DNA of 64,000 bases from Prinia subflava (lineage: Eukaryota; Chordata; Aves; Passeriformes; Cisticolidae): positions 122,313,094 to 122,377,093 of the forward strand of contig NC_086247.1 of assembly GCF_021018805.1 (NCBI RefSeq). The letters are read 5' to 3'. Shown here piece after piece: positions 10,628 to 22,434 of the stretch. Below the pieces are notes generated by a model. The model saw nothing but the letters and a program-made list of their open reading frames with translations, was not told the DNA's origin and did no database searches. The first letter of the stretch is position 1, and each line of letters begins with the position of its first letter. Made by a program: the position numbers and the translations under genes.

Positions 10628-12803
10628 GTAAGACATTTCTTATTTGGGTTTTTTGTTTCTTTCGGGTAGGGGAGGGAGATATAGGTCACAAAACTGAAAT
10701 AGCAAAGCTGATGGTCAGAATCCAGGGCACGCATTAGTCATGGAGCTGTAGCTGCTCTCCTCTGGCATTTACATTTCTCTAAAGTGCGTTCAGGTCAATA
10801 ATTGTCAACACACTTAAATTATTATGTTGTCATTAACTGTCAGATGCTGTTATTAATATCTTATACACATAGGATATAGCAGATGATTTCAGGATGCTTT
10901 TTACCAAATTGTTGGGTTTTGTAGTGTATTTAAATAATGTATAAGGCATATGAGTGCTTCAAGTACTTACTCTAAATTATCTTAAAATTACTTCACTCTG
11001 GGTATATTTGGATGCAAGTATTGGCTGAAACTTTTCAGCACGAATTAAAAAGAAGGGATAGAGAATTCAGCAGTTTGTGGGGTTTTTTCCTTCTAAATTT
11101 TATTTTCAATCAAAAGGTACACTGAAGAAAGCAGCATTCTGTTTAATGCTTCTGGAGGCACTTATTCAGATGTTAATAACTAGATTGAAAATGCAGTGAA
11201 ACTTGACTGCTCTGCTTATAGGACAATGTCTCCTAATTTTGTTCTCCTAGTAAAGATTTCTATTCTGATTGCATATTCATCTAAAGGTGCAGAGGATAAT
11301 AACTGCAAGAAACAACAAAAAATCCCATCTAGTCCTTATGTTTCTTGCCATTATGTATATGTAATTTATTCCATTTTCTGCTCACTGGACAGTAGAAAAG
11401 AGACATGTGCTTTAGAAAATAAATACTTTTAAGCTCATCTGCAGGTTCCTGCTGAAATAAGGCTGTACGAAGGAAAAGAGAACGATGAAGTGTTTTTTCA
11501 GAACTTCATGCTGTTGAGCAGTATAGAGGATCTGGTCTACTTAGATGTGTAGTTGTATCAGTAGGTGTGCAGAAAGGAGGAGGGCAATTAGCCAGGCTAA
11601 TTCCCCAAGATTAAACTGTTTCTCAGCTGACCTGCTAGCAATGGACATCTGGGAGAATGTCTATATATCTTTAAATTGTATCCACAAAACACAATTAAAA
11701 GTTTTAGGTGCTTAAGCAAAGAAGATTTTAATCCATGGAAGATTTTTATTGTGTTTCAGGATTTAGAAACACGATAATAGATATGTGGGCATAGACTAGA
11801 GGGGAATGTTGGGACAGATACTCAAAAATTCAGTGGATATTTTTGCTGCTACTCTGGTCATTGCAAAGGGTGCTGTAGAGTCAGCTGCAGCTCTGTAGCT
11901 GCACAGATTGCAGTACAGTTCCAAAAATGGAAAGGAAAGCGGCACTCAGCTTTTCTTCTCCTTTTGAAAAGTATGGTACTTAGCAATTGCTGCTATTTAG
12001 GAGATGAGTGACTTCAGTTTAGCAGGAGCTCAAGCAATTTGCTCATACCCATCCTGAGCAGAATAACACAACAATTACTGGTCTCAGGCAAGGATATGCC
12101 TTTAGACCTTTAGGGCATGCTTTTAGAGGTGACAGCAAAGAGCACTGTCACCTAAAAGACTTCAGAACCCCAGGTTATTCCTCATGTGCCCTTTATTTCT
12201 GGGTGGGGACTGTCTTACAGCTAGTGCTGCTTCTTCCCCCTGTTCTGCACTTTGCTGGTTGTTGTAGGGTGGGCCAGGGTGTGTCTGGTAAGCCCCCAGC
12301 TAAACTACTGACTTCTTTAGGAATAGTCACCAAGAAGGCACCCTGAACATGGGCAAGGTTTGTCGTAGCTTCTCAGTTTAGCTGACTCAGGTAACTGACT
12401 TTCACTGGAAAAAATGCACACTTTGCCATGGCAGGGCAGTGGGTTGCATGTGTTCAGGAAGCTGTGAGCTTCCATCCCTTCCTCTCCCTCCCTTCCTCCC
12501 GTGTGAGCTGAGCTGGTGCATGTGCAGGTGACAGGATTTGACTGGCTGGGCAGGGTTCATTGCTCCAGGCAGATATCCCCCCTCTTCCCCAAGGAGAAAA
12601 GCAGCAGGCTGAATTGTAGTGAGTAAATTGTACTGCTTGGATCCAGGATTTCAGACCTTCCCATATCATCCTGCTGCGACAAAAGTGATGGCAGATTCAT
12701 TGGCATCAGCTTACTCTCCAGTCCCTTGGGTTCACTGTAAATGTTAAAGGAACAACATGTTCAGGGTGTGGCATCCTTATTATGTGTAACATGCCCATCT
12801 TTC

Positions 12804-12825
12804 TTTTTTTTTTTTTTTTTTTTTT
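12804..12825 (+). repeat. Poly-T tract (22 T)
   Basis: An uninterrupted run of 22 T. It is one of about ten T runs of 13 or more on this strand: 12804, 14061 (33 nt with one G), 17359, 22833, 23841, 26871, 27891, 32224, 46069 and 49873. I noticed no A run of that length on the same strand. Confidence 0.9.
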
Positions 12826-13339
12826 AAAGCATAGCTTATTTTTACACTGCTTTCTTTGTAACACTAAGGGTGATGGGCATTCAGTGCAGGATTAAAATGG
12901 AGATGCTCTGTGCGTTTTCCACAGGACCCTCATTTCTCAGCAAGTATCCCTGCACTAAAGCTTTCACCAGCCTTCCCTCCTGGGGAGCTCAAACTAGGCT
13001 TTCTTGGATGATCTGCCTTCCTCAAAGGAATGGCATGCAGGCTGTAAATGAGAGGCCTGAGCACCCTGCCAGGCTGTTCTCCCTGCCCTTGGAGAGGCTG
13101 CTATCCAGGCTGGCCTCCTGGCAGCCCAGCTCCAAGCAGAAATGCTGCTGGCTTGCATTTCTCTGTGTTTCTGTCAGCCTGGGCCAGTGTCACTGTTAAA
13201 AGCTGGAGGTTTTATAACCTGCATGGAAGTTAAGCTGCACTTTCCAAGATGGCCAATGGGAAATTTTTCCTTAAGCAGAGTTCTCCAGTTTGTTCTCTTC
13301 TAGGAATATGAATAAAAACAAAAAACCCCAACTTGAACA

Positions 13340-13866
13340 TGGGGTTATGAAAAGAACAGGGCATATGCCTTTATTAATATTCAGCTCTTTATTAAAGTGA
13401 TCAGCTCATTATTAAAATCATCAGCAGGATTGCAAAGTCCGATCGGAGTTTTCCACACTACTGCAGCCATCTGAAGGAGCAGGTGCTGTCCCAGTGGATG
13501 CTGAGTCCTTGTTCCCATAGAAACAGCTGGCAGTTCCCTCTGGTCAACCATCAGAAGGCAGAGCACTGGCAGTCAGCTCTTTGCCCTCAGGGAAAAGTTT
13601 CAAGAGTTTCCCATTCTCTGCATAAGTCCACTCAGCTGGCCAGTTCCCATTCCATTCAGGCTCCTCACAGGTCATGGCCAATCTTCAAACCAGGCCAGGA
13701 GGTGCATCCACTCCCCGCTCAGCCAGGGCACTATCCCATTCTCTTCTGACGAATCCAGCTTCCTGTCCCGGGGTGCAGTATCCCCCAAAAAACCTCCCAG
13801 GATCCACGGGGGCGGCCCTGCCCTATCTGCATATCCAAATGCATATGCATTTGTCCTGGTCATAGC
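13340..13866 (-). mobile_element. Possible decayed endogenous retroviral LTR or 3' end, minus strand
   Basis: Read on the minus strand, this roughly 0.5 kb block is GC-richer than its surroundings. It starts near a MORE palindrome, passes short ORFs with no known domain, and ends with two AATAAA signals close together (plus-strand TTTATT at about 13360-13395). That layout, promoter-like octamer elements first and polyadenylation signals last, is what an LTR or retroposed 3' end would show, and parts feel like avian ERV LTRs I have seen. I cannot fix TG...CA ends or a target duplication, so the call is tentative. An alternative is a conserved non-coding block or an antisense terminal exon. Confidence 0.35.
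13837..13852. promoter_or_regulatory. POU-dimer MORE site in a 16-bp perfect palindrome
   Basis: AAATGCATATGCATTT is a perfect palindrome whose centre, ATGCATATGCAT (13839-13850), is exactly the MORE element bound by dimers of Oct-type POU factors. It lies at the promoter-proximal end of the possible minus-strand LTR. Sequence match is direct; binding is inference. Confidence 0.45.
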
Positions 13867-13958
13867 CGAAGTTACTCTTGCTAAATGAGGTAGTTACAAA
13901 GGACAATAGGGCTATCTAGGTGTGGGCAGCTTCTTTTCACATTTCAATTAGGTAGGGA

Positions 13959-13977
13959 AAAGTTGCCAGGCAACTTT
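13959..13977. promoter_or_regulatory. RFX-type X-box, 19-bp perfect palindrome
   Basis: AAAGTTGCCAGGCAACTTT is a perfect inverted repeat. Its core GTTGCC-A-GGCAAC fits the RFX X-box (two half-sites with a 1-nt spacer). It lies about 110 bp from the MORE site and within the same intron as the X-box at 27130. Confidence 0.45.
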
Positions 13978-14060
13978 CCTTCAGGGCAGCTCTCCCTGCT
14001 CAGATTGTCTGGGGTGTGGGGGGTGTTACTCTAGCCAGGAGAGGGTCAGTTGTGGGGTGG

Positions 14061-14093
14061 TTTTTTTTTTTTTGTTTTTTTTTTTTTTTTTTT
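14061..14093 (+). repeat. Poly-T tract with one G
   Basis: Thirty-two T interrupted by one G at 14074, followed by CCCCC. Confidence 0.9.
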
Positions 14094-17000
14094 CCCCCGT
14101 TCATAACAGTTAGAATTGTGCATATGCATAATTCCTCTCTCCATGTACTGTGTCCCCGGCATGTGATGGGAAATGGAGTTGTGACTCCTCTGGTGTTACA
14201 CCCTTTGTGTTTCTAAAGCAGGTCTCTTCAGATTAGTGCAGCCTCACATGGGTTTCCAGCATTAACAGCAAATATAAATGTACTGTAGTTGAACTTTGAT
14301 GATTCTTGTGCTTTCCTGTGAAGAAGAAAGGGTCCTCAGCCTAACTGAAGAATTTGGTACTGATTTTTTACCCCAGTAACTCTCTCCTGTGCAGTGAATG
14401 AAGTGTGGATTGTGACAGGGAGCTGGACTGGTTGACTAGGAGGACTGGTAAACTCTCCTGTCGTTCAAATAAATAGTCATCACCTTCATCTGAGTTTGAG
14501 GACAGAAGTTAATGATTCACTTAAAAAAGATAGATGACATGTGGACGCACAAGTTTTTTGGCAGATAAAGTACCTAAACATGTTCTTTGAGATGTGGTGT
14601 TGAAGGTTTGTGGCCCACAAGGAACAGGTGAAGCATGGATTGGTTTGGGTTGCTAGTTCAGGAGATGAAATATAATTATTTTTTCTCAGAAAAAGCAGAT
14701 GGTCTGGAAGAGGGAATATATGTGACAGCTGGCTGGCTCACTGGAAGAAAGCTTGGTTTGGAAATAGTGGGTGGGAGAAGGGATTCCTTTAGTCTGGCTG
14801 TGTTCTGGAGGGTGTAGAATTGGGGTATATATATCTATATCTGTAAGATGATTTGTACAAAATCAGAAAGTCCATACTGCTTTTTTTTCTTAGTTTTCTG
14901 GTATGCTATAATTTCACATTTATGGTCTGAATGAAAAAAGAGCTTTGAACAACGTCATAACTTAAAAAGTTCTGTGCTCCATTTCTGTTATATGTGAGTT
15001 GCTTTATTGATTTTGCCACTGGAGGCTGACAGTGACCAGGTTAGATTGGTATATTGGAACTGGTGTTCCTTGGTAGCACACAGTGCCAACTTCTTCTCTG
15101 GTAAATACAGTGCTTGCAAAGTGCTCTAACCATAATGGTACTCACAGACTTGTAGAGAAAAACAAAAACTAACAGTGATTTTTTTCCTCCATTCCCACTT
15201 CCTGATGTGTAAGAATAAGGTGCTTAATGAAGGCACTGAACCTACGATATGTGTTAGGTTTCTTAAAACTTCAGCTTTGCTAATGAATAGGAAGTAAATA
15301 GAACTAAATAAGCTTTTAAATAGGCAGTTAAGATTCTTCTCTGTGCTTTTGCATTCCTATAATGTATTGATAAATAAATAAAATTAAATTATTGTCTAAA
15401 ACACACAGAAATTATTTTAATATGGAATGTGGGGTAGCATAAAAAAACTATGCAAGCTTGCAGTTCTAATTTCATCATTACATGCAAATCATACTCAGCC
15501 TAGGGAAATGTGAAACTGAATATTTGTATTTTTATGTAATTTAAATATTTCATTTCCTTAAAAAAATTGCCTTGACAGAAAATAGATGAAATATCTGTAT
15601 TGAAATATTCAAGTATAGAGCAAGCCTGCTTTTTGGAGAGGTTTGTTTGTTATTAGCATTAATTATAATATAGAAAACAAGCTGTGTGTGTAAAGCCATT
15701 TGAAGTCATTTATCATACCTTTTTTTTCCCTCCAACATACATTTGGGATGCATTCAAGACATATTTGCACTAAACCATAGTTTTTGAAATTCCTTTTAGT
15801 CAACTACAACTTGAATAGTGCCTTTGTAATAGATGTGAAAATGTGTTGTATGGTATTTCCAGTTATTATTTCCATGAAGTGTTGCACTTATTAAGAAAAT
15901 CATGTCTGTTTATAGTATCATTGTTTAAATAAAATTGTAAAAGGGCTTTTCACCTCAGCAAGAGGAGAGACTGTTCTTTAGATTATAGTATCATTTTCAT
16001 AGTCAGATCAACTGAATAAGATGTTCATAACCTGGCAGTAGTGTTCAGAGGAGGCTCTTCCAGTACTTCTCTGTGTCAGCAGAAGGGGAACATTTCCTAA
16101 ATCCACTCCGTAATCCCTTTACAGATTAATCTATATATTAGTTAGAACTAAGTACTGTTTAAAAGAATACAAGTACATACAGCTTGAGTGCATTGATTCT
16201 GTGACTTAATTCAAGATGGAAGAGCTATATTATATGAGACAGGTATGTTTTCAGAAAGGACAACAGATACTGAGGAACAGTTCTGTTAATTTGCTGGGTA
16301 CTGACTTTGGTAATCTGTGGTCTCATTAGGGAGACAGATGATTTGCTCATCGAAGCAGGTTAGTGGTTGAGCTGAAGCTGTTGAAAGGCTTACAACGAAG
16401 ATTAACGATTTAGAGCCTTGGGTTGTGTAGATTACTCATGACCAAGGAATTTCTTTAGGAAATTCCAGCCATGACACACCAGGGGTATTTTTAGGGTGCC
16501 CAGCTGGACGCCTGCAAGGAGACAAGAATGAATGTCAGGACATGTCCTGAGCTGCAGTTTTTGTTAGCTTGACAAAGCTGTGGCATTGTGCTGATGTACT
16601 GTTGGATTGATGGTCAGGAATCAGGGTGCTAATGGAAAAATATTCTTTAAAACATTGACACCAAATGATGTCTGAATACAGTCAGTGACTGAAATCTGTG
16701 CATTACTTTTTAAAAACATTGTCACTTTTGTTGTATCTGCCCTGTTTGGGACAGATCTATTGGACAGCTTGGGGACAGGTTTGCTGCTTTTGACTCTTGG
16801 CAGCTGCTCTGCATCTCTTGCAGAGCTGTGTGTCAAGTGGTCATGACAACTATAACACAGTTTTGCAAAAACTTTCATGGCTTGAATAGCTATGAGGTGG
16901 TATAGATGTCTAAAGTCATTTAAACAGAATGGACTAGGCATGTCAGCACAGGAGTTTGCTGTTTCTCTTTATACCTCTTGGACCTGCCAGCACTAGCAGC

Positions 17001-18194
17001 TGTACCAGGGTAAGATGATAGTTTGCAATTTTGATTTAGTCTTCAATTACAAGCCAAGAAAAAATGGATCTATCAATGAGATTGACAGGATATAGCTCCT
17101 TGTTGAGTAAGAATAAGTAATTAAGAGTTAGGTGCATGTTTGCTGTGGAGGTAAGCAGAAGTTCAAGTCTCTGGTCTGCATCAGGGGAAACAGGGAGTGC
17201 AATCTAGTTCTGTCATGTTCTGGAGGGAATGTCCTATTCCAGATGCTTGATTTTTCATCTGCTGAAATGAATACATAGCCCCAGGTGATCACTTGTTCCT
17301 CATAAGTCAGCTTCTTTATCTTCTGAGAAGAAAAGGCTTCTGCAGGTCCTAGGCTGCCTTTTTTTTTTTTTTTTTTTTTTTCAGTATGGAATAGGCACAG
17401 GCATCTTTTTGAAATGGAAAAAGTTTGCCAGAGATAAGGATCCTCCTACTCAGATGTAGGACTGGGATCATCTGCATGCTTGTTTCAGTCTTTTGCAGCA
17501 CTATAAAAATAATAATAGATTTATTTACTATGTACTTTTAAGAGGACTTACCATTCCTTTTATTGAGTCTATTTAATGTGGCCAACATTTTGGTGGAGAA
17601 TATCCTCATGCCAGGAGTGCAAAAGAGCGGTGAAATTATGTGATCCTTTTCCTTATAAAAAAAGGCACTTGAGTCATGCTTGTGCTCCCATGATATATTG
17701 TTAGCATAGTATAGGAACACATTGAATAGAAACCTCACTATTTTCCTTTAAGTCAAGTTACATATTTCCACAATACTTTCTTTCCTCCAGATGCTCATCC
17801 TAGTGCTTAAAAGAGAAGAAAACCTAATTTTCTCCTCTTTGATTTATTCTGTAATATTATACTGCTTTGTATAGGAGGAAATTCCACATACACATTTTGC
17901 ATTCGGGGCTTTCTTTAGAGGGGAATGGTGACTCATTCTTGTGTGGGACAATAACTTAGGTCCTGTGCTGAAAGGGGTAAAAAAGGCATATGGTATTTAG
18001 CAGACTAAAACCTGCAAGCCAAAACTTTGAATTTTTATTTTTGACTCTGTTGGTTATTTAATAAATAACCTTCTTCAAATCTCATCATTTTTCTGCACCT
18101 TTGTTTACCCAGGTATAAAATAAAGTCTTAAACATGTGAGACCTTGAAGGGTGCCATAAAACCTGCAGTCGTTAATGAATGTTGAGGAATTGCT

Positions 18195-18228
18195 TTGGGA
18201 TCCTTGAGACGTGGTTCAAGGATCCCAA
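18195..18228. repeat. Hairpin: 13-bp perfect inverted repeat, 8-nt loop
   Basis: TTGGGATCCTTGA at 18195-18207 is followed by the loop GACGTGGT and then the exact reverse complement TCAAGGATCCCAA at 18216-18228. The stem has no mismatch. Confidence 0.7.
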
Positions 18229-21200
18229 GGAAGTTGGAAGTGGGTTGAAATATTGACAGACTGGAAATTTTTTCAAATCCTGAGAATGGCTGAGGTCAGA
18301 CTGAACATTTGCAGTCCATACAAATGCAGCCTCTGGCATCGCTTCAGGGGCTGTGCTGCCCCAAATGCTTGTCCCCAGCCCTGGGTTGGCCCATGTAATG
18401 CTGCTCTGTGAAGCAACACAGGGAATAATAAAGCTGAAAAATACAATGGATACACCTTCCTTGTGGGGTTATTTTCCAATCAGATTGGTTCCCCTCATGT
18501 TATGGGGGCATGGATATGGGGTGAGTATGAGATACAGTGTCAGGGACGACCTGTGCTGGAGAGAGCTACTCTGCTGCTCCTGCTGAAACACAGCCATCCT
18601 CCTTAATTCCCCAAATCCTTGTGACTTACCCAATCCAGAAACTGGACTGGGTCAAATGAAATGTCCCTGCATTTTTTTTGCTTGGCAGTATTTTCTTGGC
18701 AGTATTTTTATCTAGATCCTGTGTTTCACCAAGTGGCTTCATGAAGGCACACATGCACATGGAAGGGGGTGAGTGATGAGTGGGGGTCAACATCCAGGAG
18801 CAGGGAGAGAACAGGAGGATTGTTTCTCATGGACAGCAGGACTACACAGTTCTGGGGGTATCAAGACTGAAAGCATGATTCCTTGGTCCTGCCCTTGCTC
18901 CATTTATCCATAGGAAGAAGTAGAGAAACTCTCTGAGACCTGCAATCTGCAGGTTGTCACTGTCCTCTGCTTCTATGTTTCTCTCTAGATTTTGAACCAC
19001 TAACCTGCTTATGTTTCTAGACTGTCCAAAGGCTTACACAGAACTAATTTATCATATTCTCCCTTTGGAGAAGTAGAAATTACCAGTTTATTAGGTCAAA
19101 GCATTTGCTCTTTTGTTTTCTGACATTAAATTATCCCTCTCTCCGTGTGATAAATACATTTGATGACATCCTGAATGTTCTTTTTTCTATTTGCCTGATT
19201 TATGACATCAATAAATTCCCAGTTATGCTGATAATGCAGTGGATGTATCCTGCCATCTACTTCTGTACAGTTACTTCTACCCTTTTTCTGGGGTAGAAGG
19301 TGTCTAGATCTCTCTGTTAAGTCACAGAATTTGTTACCTAAATTCAAGAAGATAAAAAAGAGAAGTTGATAATGCTTTGAATATGTACTGTGCAAACTTA
19401 GGTCAGAAATTTTAAGCAGTTTCTGAATTTCAGAAGTAGCAATTTTGTCTTTCACCTTCAGTGGTGCAGAGTTTTTAAGTAATTCATGGTTTTATCAGAC
19501 TTTTCTGTTGGGATTTAAACCAATCAAGGACATCATGTTTTGGCTCATATTCTAGACCTGGCTAAAAAGAAATACCCAAGATAACTGGAAAACTTTCTGA
19601 TAAGCTAGAAACCGATGGCTGTCTATCACAGCTTCCTCTTTGGAAGTCTGAGATTTGGTAGCTGTCTGAGAGAACAGAGTCATCTGAAAAGGATTCAGTG
19701 CTCCAGGTATCCATTTTTCTCTTTCTTTTTCTTCCTTTCCTCCTAAATAAGTTCAGAAAGAACGTTCCGTTTCATTAAAGTGAAGATTTGGGCCAGTAAC
19801 ACAGAAAATACCTGTTAAATGACAGTAAACAAGTGAACATATTTCTGCATGTCGAACTTTGCTTTGATTTGAATAGAAACTACATTGGAGCAATTCTGTG
19901 GTGATTCCAGTGGCAGGATGCTCTGGAGTCAATGAGGCCTATGTCAGGACCTCACTAGAATAAATGCTGACAGCGTTTGTTGGCATCTGTTCCTGCAGGC
20001 ATGCTCAGAGACCACCTGGAGCATGCCAGTGTGGAGACAGCCTTTTCCCTGTGTTCAGCTGCCTCTCCTGGACCAGAGTCAGGCTATCTGTTCTGAGGAC
20101 GTTTTGGAAAAATGGCAGCTGTGAAGTGGCTGTCTCTGCCTTCTTTGTTGAAGCCATATAAACAGCAGGAATGTAAGGACACTTTGACCTTGTATTTTTT
20201 GCAGGCTCCTTTTTTTCTCTCAGTATTCATTTATTTTAATCATGAAACCTCCCTAAAATCTCCCCCCAGGCCTGTCCTTTTGCTATGGCCGTTCCATCAC
20301 TCACTGTGCCTCCATGTTAAAGTTTAATTCAGCTCCTGCTGATGTTAATAGCTATTTTTTGGTGAGAGCAGGATATAGCCTGTAGAGTCAAAAGCTTTTG
20401 TCACACCGTAGCCGTGGAAGGTGTTGGCATTTTGCAAGATGTGCTTGACACACGGCCGCCTGTGGAGAACGCTGATTTGGTACCACTTGCATCCATTTTC
20501 CTTGGTTCCGTGTGGCAGCTCAGAGAGCAAAGGAAAGAAAACCCAGGCTATTAGTGGTATTTTTGCTGACTATCTTCCTCTAAATCAAAGCAGGTATTCT
20601 CCTCTCCTTCCTCGATTAGTGTTCCTACCGCTGTGTGCAGCACCTCCTGCATTCTAATTCACAGCACATGAAAATGAGGTCTCGAGTGCATATGCACAGA
20701 TTTCATTTTAACTACCCAGTGAAAAGTTTTAATTAGGTGTTTCATGTGGAAACATGAAACAGGGTTTGAAATTAGCAATGACCTTGCAGCCTTCCTCAAA
20801 TACCTTTTGTGATGCCGTGTGGCAGGCAGTTCCCAGCTCTTTTTGTCACTGCCTGGAACGCGAGCATCCGAGCGGGAAAGGCTCTGACGCGTGGGAGCGG
20901 CAGCAGTTGCTGGTTGCAGGAAAAAGTACTTTAGCCTCTTTTGATGACTGGGAAAATAATAGGATGACCTAACCCAGGAAGAGCGTGAATAGTAGCTGGT
21001 AATTCCTTTAACAGCTTGCTGAAGATCAAATCTTAGATGGATTTCCAGGCTCTGAACAAGTGTAAGCTCTGAACAGGGGGTGATGCTGAGCTGCACAGCC
21101 CTGTTTGATCAAGGGAAGGGCCTACAGCTCACATGCCTTTGTTGGCTGCTGTGCATCAGCCCTGTCCCCTGCCAGCCTGGCGATGCTGCTTTCTCACTTG

Positions 21201-21785
21201 GAGTGGCTGGACTGAGAGCATCATCCCTCCTTTCATCTCCATTTTCCCTTGGAGGTGAGGGGAGTAGACCTGTGTGTTGTATCAGGAGAAGCATTCCTGC
21301 TTAGTCTGGTGCTGGGAGGAACAAAGACAAGCTTGCTCTTTTTGGCAGAGTAGGAGACAAGCACAGAATGCAAATGTGCATCACCTTTTTTTGGTCTGAT
21401 TGCCATATCACAGTGTCTCTCTTGTTTTTAGAGGTACTAATATTTATTCAATGAATACAGTATCAGTTTAGGCCTTTTTACAAAATACTTGTATATTGCA
21501 AGTAGGGAATTATTGACCGCAGGAATGTTTAAAACACATCTGCGGATACAAATACGACTGTTAAATCGACTTACTGTTTGTAATATATGCTGTTTGGCCA
21601 TATTTAGCAAGTTAATAGAGACTGGATGTGGTCAGGGTCAGTGAAGACACTAATCAGAGCTGACTGAAGTAGACAGAATTTCAGTTCTCATATGCAAAGC
21701 CTGGTTGTTCAGGCTTTGAGCTAAAAAACAGATACATTCAGGCCTGGGCTTCCTTGTATGAATGCCAAATAGCTGGAAGTGTACT

Positions 21786-21815
21786 GACACTTTGGCTTTG
21801 TCTCCTCAGGTGAGA
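21786..21815 (+). other. Recursive-splice-like site within the 27 kb intron
   Basis: The tract CTTTGGCTTTGTCTCCTCAG ends at 21809 and is followed directly by GTGAGA, giving an acceptor and a donor back to back. A strong donor (TAG/GTAAGA at 22047/22048) lies 238 nt downstream, so 21810-22047 could be defined as an RS exon. Read in phase 0 from the upstream exon it hits a stop at 21861, as expected for RS exons that are normally removed. The position is about 11 kb into the intron. Confidence 0.45.
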
Positions 21816-22343
21816 AACCTGAATCCTTTTAGTGGAATCCACACATTAATTCAGTCTGTCTAAATAATCTCTCAGTCTCTATGCAGTACTTGTATTGAGC
21901 TAATCTTTGGGCCTTATTGATTTCTTTTTGGTTTCTTGGATTTTAATGAACTCATATAAAAGAAGCATGTGACTTTTAAGCAGAACTCTGTTTGCAGTGA
22001 GTTCTTTACTCCTGTTTCCCACAGAGACAGAAGTAATTTGAGCCTAGGTAAGATTTTCCTACCTGCTTTATCACTGGCATCACGAGATTTTTCCAACAGA
22101 TTTGGGCAGTGCCCGATGCCTCACTGGGAAGCTATCAAATCCTGCACCCTGCAGGTGATGGCCTCCTGCATCTGGGGCCTTCCTTAGGATTTCACCAAGG
22201 GCATGGCAAAATCCTTCTCCACCAAGGAATTTGTAGTGCTCATGGTTCCCCAGTTCTCCTTCTGTAGACACACCTGCCTGTGTGTGCATATGCTGTACAT
22301 ATTTATTCATTAAACAAACTGCACACCTTGTTAAAAGCAAAGG

Positions 22344-22363
22344 TAATCTCTTACTTATGAGAG

Positions 22364-22410
<47 letters not shown>

Positions 22411-22434
22411 CTCTCACTTATAAGAGTGAGACTA
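22344..22434. repeat. TA dinucleotide array flanked by a near-identical 23-bp repeat
   Basis: A pure TA run of about 39 nt (22371-22409) lies between TAATCTCTTACTTATGAGAG on the left and TAATCTCTCACTTATAAGAG on the right, which are in direct orientation and differ at only a few positions. Each copy is also partly self-complementary (CTCAC...GTGAG on the right). Confidence 0.8.

Noticed and set aside
11445..11552. Possible exon after CTGCAG at 11444 with 35 open codons in phase 0 (VPAEIRLYEGKEND...)
   Set aside because: Some resemblance to the EPAC linker, but there is no convincing donor before the stop, and the exon at 38037 explains the linker better with correct phase and splice signals at both ends.
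20659..21096. 145-codon minus-strand ORF
   Set aside because: No homology recognised; a mildly GC-richer intronic patch. It might be a conserved non-coding region but nothing supports a gene.
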